The position numbers were made by a program, and so were the translations under genes. A DNA stretch of 64,000 bases, taken from assembly GCF_900114605.1 (NCBI RefSeq), contig NZ_FOTP01000003.1, positions 310,001 to 374,000 of the forward strand, in the 5' to 3' direction. This stretch comes from Bradyrhizobium sp. NFR13 (GTDB taxonomy: Bacteria; Pseudomonadota; Alphaproteobacteria; Rhizobiales; Xanthobacteraceae). The notes under the pieces were generated by a model, which did not search any database, was not told where the DNA came from, and worked only from the letters and a program-made list of their open reading frames with translations. Positions 34,601 through 42,053 of the stretch are shown here, in pieces; position 1 is the first letter of the stretch, and every line of letters starts with the position of its first letter.

Positions 34601-35726
34601 CCAGCGCGTCGGCGCGGATCACCGTCGCAGAATCCGCCGTGACCTTGACGGCATGCTGGAAATCGCCGCGACCATAGGCATCGCCACCGATGCGAACGCT
34701 GCCGCCGCCGGCCGCGCCCGACGCGTCGATGCGCGCACCGGCCAGCGCGATCTCGGCGCCGCTGATGTCGATCTGGCCACCTGTCTTTTTGACAGCCACC
34801 TGATTGCGCGACTTGCCGGTTGCCGTGACACGGCCGGACACGTTGACGCGGCCACCCTCGCCGCCACCGAGCACGATGCGCCCGGCGCGGGTGCCGACGG
34901 AATTGGCACGGATCGTACCAGGCACATTGACGGCGTCGCGCAGGATATTATTCGCCGTGGCGGCGCTGAGGAACACCTGTCCGCCATCGGCACGGATCTT
35001 CCCGCTATTGGTCACCAGCGCCTTGCCGGTGCCATCGACGAGATTGCCAAGCTGGTTGGAAGGCACCGCGACAGACAGGAAGCCGTCGCCGGAGAGATCG
35101 AGCGTGATCATCTCGCCGGAGCCGAGGCCGACCTTGCCGAGCCGCGCCGAAATGACGCCGTCGTTGGCAACGCGGCCACCGAGCAACGCAGCGAAGCCAC
35201 CATCGGACACATTGATGCGACCAGCATTGGTGACAACAGCCGACGAGCCGTTGCCGATGAACGTGTATTTGCCCGACAGGAAGTCCTCGTTCCGGATATC
35301 CAGGGTCGACGCCGCAAAGGAGCCGGTATTGACCACGCCCGTATTGGTGATCGCAACGCCGTTCGGATTGACCAGCAGTACAGTGCCGGGCGCATTGATC
35401 GTGCCGGCGATACTGGAAGGCGTGCTACCCGTAACGCGATTGAGGGTGGCAGCTGCCGCGCTCGGCTGGTTGAAGTTGACGGTGCCGCCAGCGCCGACCG
35501 AGAACGAATTCCAGTTGATGATGGCGCTGTTCGAGGACTGGTTGACGTTCAGCGTACCGTTCGACGGCGTAGCGATGCTCGCGGCGCCATGAGTCACGGT
35601 GCCGCCGCCCGGCAGCGTCTGCGCCAGTGCAATGCTGCCACTGAACACCATGCAGCCGAACACCAGCGGTGCGAAAGCCGCCCTCACGCTGCCGCGAATC
35701 GGCGTCACGTCATATGTCTGTGTCAT
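28611..35726 (-). CDS. Two-partner secretion exoprotein (TpsA), filamentous haemagglutinin-type with GLUG and MBG repeats
   Basis: A 2371-aa exported protein. A signal peptide (cut near IALA-Q, residue 35) precedes the TPS domain (about 37-270) with the secretion motif NPNG at 120-123 in VLLVNPNGVAITNTG. A beta-helix-like part follows, then from about residue 800 GLUG motifs (GGLVARNNG, GGIAGYNYG, GGLVGENQ, GGIVGRNQ), and after about 1640 a YDG/MBG region with three near-identical 84-residue units (VVVTANGGTSVYGSSPLNPG). The C-terminus is low-complexity, rich in P, S and G, and ends in RDDRKRRSGR. No toxin domain is visible, so an adhesin or biofilm-matrix role is likely. Its partner TpsB is encoded divergently at 36.8 kb. 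Confidence 0.9.
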   Translation of the reverse strand: MTQTYDVTPIRGSVRAAFAPLVFGCMVFSGSIALAQTLPGGGTVTHGAASIATPSNGTLNVNQSSNSAIINWNSFSVGAGGTVNFNQPSAAAATLNRVTGSTPSSIAGTINAPGTVLLVNPNGVAITNTGVVNTGSFAASTLDIRNEDFLSGKYTFIGNGSSAVVTNAGRINVSDGGFAALLGGRVANDGVISARLGKVGLGSGEMITLDLSGDGFLSVAVPSNQLGNLVDGTGKALVTNSGKIRADGGQVFLSAATANNILRDAVNVPGTIRANSVGTRAGRIVLGGGEGGRVNVSGRVTATGKSRNQVAVKKTGGQIDISGAEIALAGARIDASGAAGGGSVRIGGDAYGRGDFQHAVKVTADSATVIRADALDSGKGGKIVLWSDGLTSVRGTLSARGGVNGGDGGLIETSGKELDFAGIRVDASAAKGRTGDWLLDPVTLTIDSAAAATIGANLGSANVTLITTASSASGPGNQSQGAGDIIINAPISWTSANTLYLNAYRDIQINGTISGRNGTLWLTSPGSISQTAPIMVSNLVLPMTFTSVSLTSAGNVVGRLSSDTASVGWGSEDPQPFTPGSVAFSNNGNLVTGDLIGRDISLVIGGSLTFEGSIRATGTAASTSTSIVASGDVTAGRIGSIVGGNISITSGGAITTNSLGSFGTINLRSAGNIQINDHISNFNSALTSVTLRSDNGLVNFASNARVNTATPVEIFYNPYAATGSYANTINYSSITQSGYGATVAAYMLVNDVYQLKGIESNLGGTYALGRDIDASVTSTWTCLSGICRGFDPIGAFGDGRPYQGFTGTLDGRGYAILNMYQRRGEGQVGGGDVGVFYQNNGTIRNVGIIGGSFSGNASYVGSIAAENNGTLTNVYSTASVTNIASSLGAGGLVARNNGIINGGSYSTGAIRGYVVGGIAGYNYGTIQDSYSAGSVTGATAGGIAGINGEGAMVRWTYSLASVNGTSWTGGLVGENQWSVMGFASLQDSYFAGAVSGTNVGGIVGRNQFRDWDTMESFNSQHSQSARIWHVYWDQATSGTSRAFGRSYHDMPGGWTSEQIQYVAALNTNSDNGPYSLNSYSNFNDPNYLNGYQEGNFHSHWYMVDGYTRPFLKAEYSTNIQNLHQLQLVNMNGAASYKLARDINVSAELSTGMWKGNAFSPISPISYSGYTTKYFMRLQFGENRPSDSYEVWNNGVREVYTTVYTLGETGYSQSGQYADYAKTASSFTGTLDGQGHAIRNLFVNMTDGNHAGVFAYLASGSTVKNLGVVDSRIIADWGSAGSIAGLSDGTIYRSWASRSDDASGVYSNYAAGGLVGYNRGTIEESYSTVAVEAVGQQSDYVTFVGQGGGLAGVNVNENGGPGRIVNSYATGLVRGNGTIGGLVGTNATNDGAGTIINSYTTGRLDRAWNYGIHFVGSLVGRNVSDNGRTGTVTNSYYDSSVSNPSSLDPNRGLTVVGTGLTTAQMQDLNTFRTVYAGWDYRNVWIPSNSAGQSDGVARYPEFYWANHVAVVETSNATRMYGDANTTLAAMIYGLKNYDTPNVMPITVSSTANQSSGVGTYAVSVGLTVLPPQAVGGGAPGQTGIYQQYVGMRINNGSDIIWDRALTAQQIADRINQFTGQNGVTATVNGNGAVVLTGTSTFSLVPMGVTIGDGVAWLHLTPYVQITSTQLQPVSTDGARYRIVNLPSGQLTVTQRAITVAADAGQGKTYGDAGTALTWQVTGGSLVNGDSLTGSLGRAAGENAGNYAINRGSLSASSNYAVTFVGTDYSIAKRNVTLSLTGTVEKQYDGTNTAALGTNNFTLSNVVAGDSGLLSVTNLPTSGAYDNANAGSGKTVSFNLGSGGLTGSAAGNYTLVVNNSRNIGSVTKAALTITANDQSKTYGDTLALGSTGYSIGGTLYGTDRVTGVTLASLGADALANVTGAPYGITVSNALGNGLGNYTIAYVGGSLSVAAADIIVSANGGSSVYGQSPANPGLSATGLRNGQDVDVLTGLSNSFGILPTTGVAGSPYTLSVAGTLTNANYHVTARNDASWTVTPASVVVTANGGTSVYGSSPLNPGLSATGLQNNEGIDVLAGLRNSFGITATSGVAHGPYALTVLGTLTNPNYQVSAFNPGNWTVTPASIVVTANGGTSVYGSSPLNPGLSATGLRNGQGIDVLTGLVNSFGITGRTGVAGNPYLLDVAGTLTNPNYAISARNSGVWIVTAAPLTVTADPQSKMFAELDPALTYRLTGGTLFNGDRFSGSLERALGDVVGDYAIRLGSLGVSPNYALSYVGAVFTIKSFNVSLAPPAGQIAVVNPAAPTANAMSPSPVGPAKSSFDNLFQPPPSSPAPTGIVASNPGGTSSPNGSRDGDVTNSIGGESRDDRKRRSGR
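29110..29870 (-). repeat. Three tandem 250-bp MBG-domain repeats inside tpsA
   Basis: Three consecutive units of about 246-252 bp, each encoding about 84 residues around VVVTANGGTSVYG, NPGLSATGL, NSFGI and GTLTNPNY, are alike at both DNA and protein level. Unit landmarks on the plus strand lie at about 29275, 29527 and 29770. Such repeats make copy-number change by recombination easy, and vary stalk length in adhesins. Confidence 0.75.
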
Positions 35727-35793
35727 GCCCAGCTCCTGTCACCTGTACGAGCGCCGTTGACCGGTGCTTCCGAGGTCGTCTTGTCTGCCCTGT

Positions 35794-36507
35794 TCAGAAT
35801 TTGCCGCGCTCAATCCGCGCAATGTCGGGATCATCGCGTTCAGCGATGTAATTGATGATCAGCTTTGGCGGTCCCTTCGGGTCCGGCGACGTGGTCTGAT
35901 TGCCTTCGCGCTGCATCTGGTATTTGACTCCATCGGCGATTAGCCGGACCGCCCCCTTTTTCTCGTCCTCGCCGGCGAACAGCACAATCGTATTATCGCC
36001 AACGGGAATGCCGGAGCGGAGCGTGTCCTTCTTCCAGACAAAGCCTGCGAGATAACGCTCAAGGCGCGTGCCGGCGGTGATCATCGCATTGGGATCGACC
36101 GGCGGCGTGGAGGCAACCTCGCCCCAGACGACATTGACCTGAATGAGCTTCTTCGACTTGTTGCCGAAGATGTAGGCGATCCGCGCAGCACCCGGGCCAG
36201 GATCGAGCGACGGCACAGCGACGGTCAGGACATTCGTACCCTCGATGCTGTTCACGCTGCTCGTGATATCGGCCGGCTTGACATTGAATGCCTTCGTCAC
36301 GACGGCCCGCACCTCCGTCTCCGTCATGCCGAATCGGGCGTCGCGGAATCCAGTGACCTCATATTTCGGCGCCTCCTGCGCCCGGGCCGGCAAGACATCG
36401 GCCACGCCTGCGACAATCGCGGCGATGAGGATCAAGCGTGCCACAGCGCGCTTGAGCGCATACGGCGCGGAATCACAACGAATGGAAGTGCCGAAACGAT
36501 CTCTCAC
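35794..36507 (-). CDS. Secreted protein of unknown function in the TPS locus
   Basis: A 237-aa protein not recognised as a named family. A positively charged start and hydrophobic stretch RLILIAAIVAGVADVLPARAQEA give a plausible signal peptide with a cut near ARA-Q. The mature part begins YEVTGFRDARFGMTETEVRAVVTKAF, a pattern seen in small periplasmic proteins where RFGMTE precedes a helix, and no transmembrane segment follows. It lies 67 bp downstream of the start side of tpsA, in the same direction, between tpsA and the divergent tpsB, so it may aid export or processing of the exoprotein. That role is inference only. Confidence 0.75.
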   Translation of the reverse strand: MRDRFGTSIRCDSAPYALKRAVARLILIAAIVAGVADVLPARAQEAPKYEVTGFRDARFGMTETEVRAVVTKAFNVKPADITSSVNSIEGTNVLTVAVPSLDPGPGAARIAYIFGNKSKKLIQVNVVWGEVASTPPVDPNAMITAGTRLERYLAGFVWKKDTLRSGIPVGDNTIVLFAGEDEKKGAVRLIADGVKYQMQREGNQTTSPDPKGPPKLIINYIAERDDPDIARIERGKF

Positions 36508-36805
36508 CTGCTCAACTCCTAAGCGATCAATTGCATCGGTTTGAGCGCGGAATTGCTCCGGGCTGCACGCACGCGGCCGATGCCCATGATACCAGCGTCT
36601 TATTAGGGGCTGGATGCAATCAGTTTCGAACAGCGTGTGAACGCTCGTTCACATCGCCCGTCAACGATCGTTATGGTTGATGCATGCCCAAACTATCCAT
36701 GCATATATGCGCCGCGTTACTGCTGCCTGACGATGCCGGTCGTCGGATTTCGCATGACCGACGGATGCATGCGAACTGCACGTGGGAAGTTCTGGGGCTG
36801 TCTTG
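36508..36805. other. 298-bp promoter region between secreted-protein gene and tpsB
   Basis: No gene is visible. Besides the palindrome at 36636-36653 there are three ATGCAT-centred blocks (TGCATG near 36680, CATGCA near 36704, ATGCATG near 36766). The region should hold the promoter of tpsB and that of the leftward secreted-protein/tpsA unit, and sits close to a two-component system. Confidence 0.6.
36636..36653. promoter_or_regulatory. 18-bp perfect inverted repeat, TetR-type operator candidate
   Basis: TGTGAACG-CT-CGTTCACA has perfect 8-bp arms around a 2-bp centre. The GAACG...CGTTC core is of the kind bound by TetR-family dimers. It lies 153 bp before the tpsB ATG. No tetR gene is in the window, so the binding protein is unknown. 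Confidence 0.45.
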
Positions 36806-38542
36806 ATGTCTATTCGTTCGACAAAGAAATCCTTGGCGTTGATCGCAATCGTATTGGGATCGTCATGCAGCGGCGCGCTCGCTCAATCCCCCGCACCCGC
36901 ACCAAGCCTCGTACAACCACCCACGATCGCCACGCCGCCCGCATCGACGCGTATCACCTTGCCGCAAATCGCCGCCGGCTCAACCGTGCCGGATGCCGCT
37001 AAGAAGCTGACGTTTATCCTGACCGGAATCGACGTCGAAGGCGAGTTTGACGAGATCGCCATCGCGAGGAAAGAAGCCGCGGCGACGCTGCTTGGAAAGT
37101 CCATCACGGTCGCAGATCTGTTCGGCCTTGCCGACAAGCTGCAGCAAGCCTATGTGCGCGCCGGCTACCCGCTCGTGCGCATCGTCATCCTGCCCCAGGA
37201 ACTCGACCGGCGCGCACGTGTAAAGCTTCGCGTCATTGATGGCTATGTCGAGAAGTTCGATACCAGCACGCTGTCCGGAACATCAGCCACTCGCGTTGCA
37301 GCTGTGCTTGCGCCATTACTCAACAAGCGACGCCTCACGCAGAACGAACTCGAACGGAAATTGCTGATTGCAGGCGATACACCCGGTCTCGTTCTCAATG
37401 CCACTTTCGCTGCCGGCTCGGCCGTGGGCAGTTCTGTTCTGGTGCTCAGCGGCCGGTACAGGCCCATCTCGGCGAGCCTCTATCTCGACAACGGCATGCC
37501 CAAATCCTTTGGCGAGTGGCAGGCGGCAACGTATTTCTCGCTCAACAACCTGACGGGATTTGGCGAACAGCTCTCGATCTCCATCGCCGGCCTGCCCGAC
37601 AATGATTTTGTGACGCCCTATCCGACGCGCCGCTATCTCGGTGCAAACCTCGCCGTCCCGCTCGGCATCGACGGCTGGCGGTTCGAACTCGGTGTTACTG
37701 GTGGTCGCACGACCCCGCGGGTCGATGCGATATTCGCTTCACAGGGTATTTTCCGGCAGGGTCGCGCAAAGCTCGCCTACGATGTCGTCAAACGCCGCGA
37801 CACCGAGCTAAGCTTCAATGCGCGCTTCGATCTCACGGAAGAACAGGTCAGCACGCTCATCACGACACCGGCCACACCGCTATCGCTTGACCGCACGCGT
37901 GTGCCGCGCGTCGGTCTCGATGGCATCCTGCGACTACGCGAAAGTGGAACCACCCTCACCTACACGGCGACCTATTCTCACGGCATCAATGCGCTTGGGG
38001 CCCGCTCCATAGCCGATGCGACGCCGCTGCTCCCGCTCTCGCGGCAAGGCGCTGACGCCGAATTCAGCAAGCTCGACGGTCGCATCGACGTCATGCAAAC
38101 GCTTCCCGAGAATCTGTTTCTCTCGGCAGGACTTGCAGGCCAGACATCGTTTGGTCGCCCGATGCTCACGTCCGAGCAGTTTCCTGTCATTGGCGCCAAC
38201 ATGCTGTCCGGTTTTGCCGCCGGCACGCTCGCCGGCGATACCGGCTGGGTGGGACGCGGAGAATTCGGCTGGAGCACCCAGCTTCCGTTCCTCGCCGAAC
38301 CGCATGCAATCGTGCCTTACGTCTTCGCAGCGACCGGCGAGCGCCGCTATGAAATGCCGACCATATTGGAAATCCCGGTCATCCGCGCAAACAACTATGG
38401 CGGCGGTATGCGCTTCCAGCTCGCACCGCAGGCGCCGGACGCCCCGTCGCTATCCGGCTTCGTGGAGCTCAGCGAACGACGTGCCAGTGCTTCCAGCCTC
38501 GACGGCTGGATGGTGTTCGCAGGTGGCTCACTCCGCTACTAG
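36806..38542 (+). CDS. ShlB/FhaC/HecB-type outer-membrane TPS transporter (TpsB)
   Basis: A 578-aa outer-membrane protein from the ATG at 36806 (a GTG at 36782 would add eight residues before the signal). A signal peptide ends near ALAQ; a proline-rich linker follows; residues about 68-150 form a POTRA domain (LTFILTGIDVEGEFDEIAI ... VKLRVIDGYVEKF), and the rest a 16-strand barrel ending SLRY, with a terminal aromatic as usual for BAM substrates. It should export the large TpsA exoprotein encoded in the opposite direction across the outer membrane. Confidence 0.9.
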   Translation: MSIRSTKKSLALIAIVLGSSCSGALAQSPAPAPSLVQPPTIATPPASTRITLPQIAAGSTVPDAAKKLTFILTGIDVEGEFDEIAIARKEAAATLLGKSITVADLFGLADKLQQAYVRAGYPLVRIVILPQELDRRARVKLRVIDGYVEKFDTSTLSGTSATRVAAVLAPLLNKRRLTQNELERKLLIAGDTPGLVLNATFAAGSAVGSSVLVLSGRYRPISASLYLDNGMPKSFGEWQAATYFSLNNLTGFGEQLSISIAGLPDNDFVTPYPTRRYLGANLAVPLGIDGWRFELGVTGGRTTPRVDAIFASQGIFRQGRAKLAYDVVKRRDTELSFNARFDLTEEQVSTLITTPATPLSLDRTRVPRVGLDGILRLRESGTTLTYTATYSHGINALGARSIADATPLLPLSRQGADAEFSKLDGRIDVMQTLPENLFLSAGLAGQTSFGRPMLTSEQFPVIGANMLSGFAAGTLAGDTGWVGRGEFGWSTQLPFLAEPHAIVPYVFAATGERRYEMPTILEIPVIRANNYGGGMRFQLAPQAPDAPSLSGFVELSERRASASSLDGWMVFAGGSLRY

Positions 38543-38619
38543 ATTCCGAAAACGGCAACAACGAACAGATCACTTGCTTTCGGCCAGACGCCATTCCATT
38601 GATACGGGAGGAGCACAAG

Positions 38620-39360
38620 ATGTCGGCGCCGGCCCCTTCATTTAACCGAGACTCGCAGCGCCGCGACCGGCTCCTGATCGTCGAGGACGACCCCGTGACG
38701 CGGGCCATGCTGGCCGGTTACTTTACCGATCACAACTTTGACGTCGCCGAAGCGGCAAATTGCGCTGAGTGCCGTCAGAAAATCAGAAAGAACGGCGCTG
38801 AGCTCGTTTTCATCGACGTTCAGCTTCCGGACGGCGACGGGTTCGAACTCGCGAGAGAAATCCAGAGCGTGAGCCAGGCCGGCATCATATTTGTCACACG
38901 CCGCGATACCGAAGTTGATCGGATCCTTGGCCTCGAGGTAGCTGGCGATCACTACGTCACAAAGCCGATTAACCTGCGCGATCTGCTCGCGCGCGCGCGC
39001 TCGGTCCTCAGACGACGCGCGATCGAGCGTGACGCTGCGATCGCCGGCACCACGATCGTATTCGGGCGCTGGATCATCGATCTTGTGCGACGCGAACTAG
39101 CCACGCTCGGCGGCGAGTTGGTGCATCTCACGCGCGCCGAATTCGATCTGCTCGCAGCGTTGGTCGGTGCCGACGGCAGGCCGCTCAGCCGGGAGTATCT
39201 GATCGAAGTCGTCAGCAATCGGCAGACCGATGTCGATATACGGACCGTTGACGCCCTCGTTGCCAGGCTCCGACGCAAACTCGCCAGCGGCAGCAACCAG
39301 CCCCTGATCACGACTGTGACGGGCATAGGTTACAAACTCACGACTGAATCAAAGCGCTAG
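38620..39360 (+). CDS. OmpR/TorR-type response regulator
   Basis: A 246-aa regulator from the ATG at 38620 behind GGGAGGAGCAC. The receiver domain holds LLIVEDDP, phospho-acceptor Asp about 66 in FIDVQLPDGDG, the T/S position in FVTRR and Lys in VTKP; the C-terminal winged helix has RRELATLGGELVHLTRAEFDLLAALV and VDALVARLRRKL. It converges on the hybrid kinase with the stop codons sharing CTAG at 39357-39360. It is 78 bp after tpsB in the same direction, so it may be co-transcribed with it and may regulate the TPS genes. Partner kinase and target are inferred. Confidence 0.88.
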   Translation: MSAPAPSFNRDSQRRDRLLIVEDDPVTRAMLAGYFTDHNFDVAEAANCAECRQKIRKNGAELVFIDVQLPDGDGFELAREIQSVSQAGIIFVTRRDTEVDRILGLEVAGDHYVTKPINLRDLLARARSVLRRRAIERDAAIAGTTIVFGRWIIDLVRRELATLGGELVHLTRAEFDLLAALVGADGRPLSREYLIEVVSNRQTDVDIRTVDALVARLRRKLASGSNQPLITTVTGIGYKLTTESKR

Positions 39361-42053
39361 GCTCGTTCGGGCTCTCGCAACCGCTCATTGAGCGCAGCGA
39401 TGGATTCGCGGCAGGTTGCCTCCAACCGCACGGCGGCAACTTGAAGCGCATCTGCCGGCAATCGCGCCGCATCGGCCTCGATTCCGTTGCATTGGGAGAA
39501 CAGGCGTTCGAGACCGAGTGCACTGGCTGCACTGCCGATCCGATGCGCCAGGCGTTGCATTTGATGCCGATCGCCCATCCTGGCCGCTTCCACCATGCTC
39601 CGCGTCAGTGGCAGGCAGGTGTCAAGGAAGATGGTGCGCAGACCACGCAACCGCGGCACCCCTAACAATTCTTCCTGACCGTTAAAGAAGTCGTCATCGA
39701 TGAGAGAACCGCCAGCAGCGAGCTCGGGCGCACCAATCGGAGTGACCGGCTGATCGTCGACACCCGCCTGCAAGGCTGATTGCAGCGCTTGTAGCGTGAT
39801 CGGCTTACTGACGCGCGTGTGGATACCATTGGCAGTGAGCCGACCCTGTGTGCGATCCGACAAGTCGGCTGTCAGCGCGATAATCCGCGGCGATCGATCG
39901 AGCTGCAGCTTCCGGATGTGTCTGGCCGTGGCAATGCCGTCCATCTCCGGCATATGCACATCCATGAGTACGACGTCGAAGGCGCCGGAGCGAGCGAGCT
40001 CCAGGGCCATGGCGCCACTCGATGCCACGACAGGCTCGTGACCGAGACGAACAAGGAGGGCTCGCCCCACGTCGCGATTGACCGGATCGTCATCGACGAG
40101 CAGCACGGACAGCTTCGTTACCGGAGGTCTCTCCTCGACAACGGCCTGCACCGGTTGCGCCCGATCGAGGGGAATGGACAGGGTAAATGTGCTTCCCTTG
40201 CCGAGTTCACTGCGGACCGAGAGATCACCGGCCATCAGCCGCGCCAGCCGACGGGAAATGGCGAGACCAAGCCCCGTGCCACCGAACCGACGCTCGATAT
40301 CGCTGTCGGCCTGCACGAAGTCTTCGAAGATGCGCTCCTGAATGTCGGGCGCGATTCCGATACCCGTATCCGTGACCGACAAATGGAGCATGCCGGGAGC
40401 ATCCGGCGTATCGAATGCGAGATCGACCTGGATGCCACCCTGCGCGGTGAATTTGACGGCATTGCCGAGCAAATTGAGCACCAGCCGATTGAGCTTGATC
40501 GCGTCGCCGGCGACATCTGCGGCCACATCGCCGCGCATCGACAGGCCCAGCGTTAATCCCTTCGCCTCCGCCTCCTGCCTCAACAGATCCAGGTCTGCTT
40601 CGATCAGTTGATCCAGGCGGAAATTGCGAAATTCGAGCTTGTCGGCACCCGCTTCGAGGCGGGCGTAGTCGAGAATCGATTCGATCAGTGCGAGCAATGT
40701 ATCGCCCGAGACCTTGGCGGCCGTGAGCAACCGGATCTGACGCCCGTCCAGGCGGCTGTTATCGAGCAGTTGCAGCACGCCCATCACGCCGTTGAGTGGC
40801 GTCCGCAGTTCATGGCTGACGACCGCGAGGAAGCGCGACTTGGTTTCATTGGCCAGTTCGGCCGCCTGTCGCGCATGATGCGCTTCTGCCCGTTCCTCGA
40901 TCGCTTGATCGCGCGCCTGGGCGAGCTCGGTCGTCCGCGCCACCACTCGTCCTTCGAGGGTCAGATATGACTCCCGCAGGCGCTCTGCCATCCGGTTGAA
41001 CTGCTCGCCCAAAGTCTGCAGCTCATCACCCGTCCGAATGACGAGTCTCTGACCGAGATCGCCGCTTCCGATGCGTTCCGCGCCTTCCGTCAGCGCGCGG
41101 ATGGGATCAGCCATACGGCGGCTGAGCAACAGCGCCGCGAGAAATGCACAAAACAGTGAGACAAGCAGCAGCATGGCCGAATTGAGCATCGACGCATAGA
41201 GCGACGCATAGGCTTCGTGAGTTGGCAGCTCAACGAACACCTTCCAGCCGATCGGCGCGATGGATGTGTGAACGGACAGAACGCGTTTCCCCGCGAGATC
41301 GGTGACAACGGAGCCCGCGTCGCTGTCGGCATTGCCCGCGAGAGCAGACGCAACCTGCGGCAGCCCCGACAGATCGGTATTCTTGAGCACGAGGCGGAGA
41401 TCGGGATGGGCAATCAGACGCCCCCTCGTATCGACGACGAAGGCATTCCCCTCATTGCCGACCTTGATCTGCGAGACGAGATCCCACATGAAGCGCAGAT
41501 TGACATCGGCGATGGTCACGCCGCCATCCGCGCCACTCACGGCAACCGTGATATACGGCTCGGTCTCGCGGAAGAAGAAGATCGGCCCATAATAGATGCC
41601 GCGCGCTTTCGCATCGACGAATGCGGGAGACCGCGAAAGATCCGTATTGCTGCGGACCATGTCACGCACATAGCGCGACACTCGCAATTGCTCGCGGCCT
41701 TGCGGATCGAGCTGGGCGATTTCGGAGATTGCCGGTGTCAGGCGCAGCAGGCGAATGCCGGTGATGCGTATTTCCTCTGGCGGAAGCATCTGCAGCGAAA
41801 GCTGAGATAACCAGACGAGTTGCCGCTCGATCTCCTTGAGGAACTGGTCGATCTTGTCCGCCGCGGCGCCGGCCTGCTCGCGCTGCACTGCGATCAGCAG
41901 GCGTTGCTGCTCGCGATAGGAGAATATCGCGTCGATCACATTATTAGCGATCAGTGCCGCCGAAACGACCACCAGAAAGGAGACGAGATACTTGCGGAAC
42001 AGACCGCCACGCACCGGCGGTCGTGCATCGCGATCGGCACCGATCGCACTCAT
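39357..42053 (-). CDS. TorS-like hybrid sensor histidine kinase with receiver and HPt domains
   Basis: An 898-aa membrane sensor. Transmembrane helix about 22-44, a large periplasmic dCache-like sensor (about 45-285), second helix about 292-312, HAMP about 312-366, coiled coil, HisKA with His414 in VVSHELRTPLNG, HATPase with the N-box LNLLGNAVKF, DTGIGI and GGTGLGLAIS (591-600), receiver with Asp698 in VVLMDVHMPEMDG, and HPt with His837 in AHRIGSAASALG. This is a complete four-step phosphorelay, probably ending on the OmpR-type regulator encoded convergently. Its ATG overlaps the stop of a periplasmic binding protein gene by 4 bp, so the two are likely one sensing unit. Confidence 0.92.
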   Translation of the reverse strand: MSAIGADRDARPPVRGGLFRKYLVSFLVVVSAALIANNVIDAIFSYREQQRLLIAVQREQAGAAADKIDQFLKEIERQLVWLSQLSLQMLPPEEIRITGIRLLRLTPAISEIAQLDPQGREQLRVSRYVRDMVRSNTDLSRSPAFVDAKARGIYYGPIFFFRETEPYITVAVSGADGGVTIADVNLRFMWDLVSQIKVGNEGNAFVVDTRGRLIAHPDLRLVLKNTDLSGLPQVASALAGNADSDAGSVVTDLAGKRVLSVHTSIAPIGWKVFVELPTHEAYASLYASMLNSAMLLLVSLFCAFLAALLLSRRMADPIRALTEGAERIGSGDLGQRLVIRTGDELQTLGEQFNRMAERLRESYLTLEGRVVARTTELAQARDQAIEERAEAHHARQAAELANETKSRFLAVVSHELRTPLNGVMGVLQLLDNSRLDGRQIRLLTAAKVSGDTLLALIESILDYARLEAGADKLEFRNFRLDQLIEADLDLLRQEAEAKGLTLGLSMRGDVAADVAGDAIKLNRLVLNLLGNAVKFTAQGGIQVDLAFDTPDAPGMLHLSVTDTGIGIAPDIQERIFEDFVQADSDIERRFGGTGLGLAISRRLARLMAGDLSVRSELGKGSTFTLSIPLDRAQPVQAVVEERPPVTKLSVLLVDDDPVNRDVGRALLVRLGHEPVVASSGAMALELARSGAFDVVLMDVHMPEMDGIATARHIRKLQLDRSPRIIALTADLSDRTQGRLTANGIHTRVSKPITLQALQSALQAGVDDQPVTPIGAPELAAGGSLIDDDFFNGQEELLGVPRLRGLRTIFLDTCLPLTRSMVEAARMGDRHQMQRLAHRIGSAASALGLERLFSQCNGIEADAARLPADALQVAAVRLEATCRESIAALNERLREPERA

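Noticed and set aside
41090-41413. Alternative frames within the kinase gene
   Set aside because: They overlap the HAMP and sensor domains, which are clear in the main frame.
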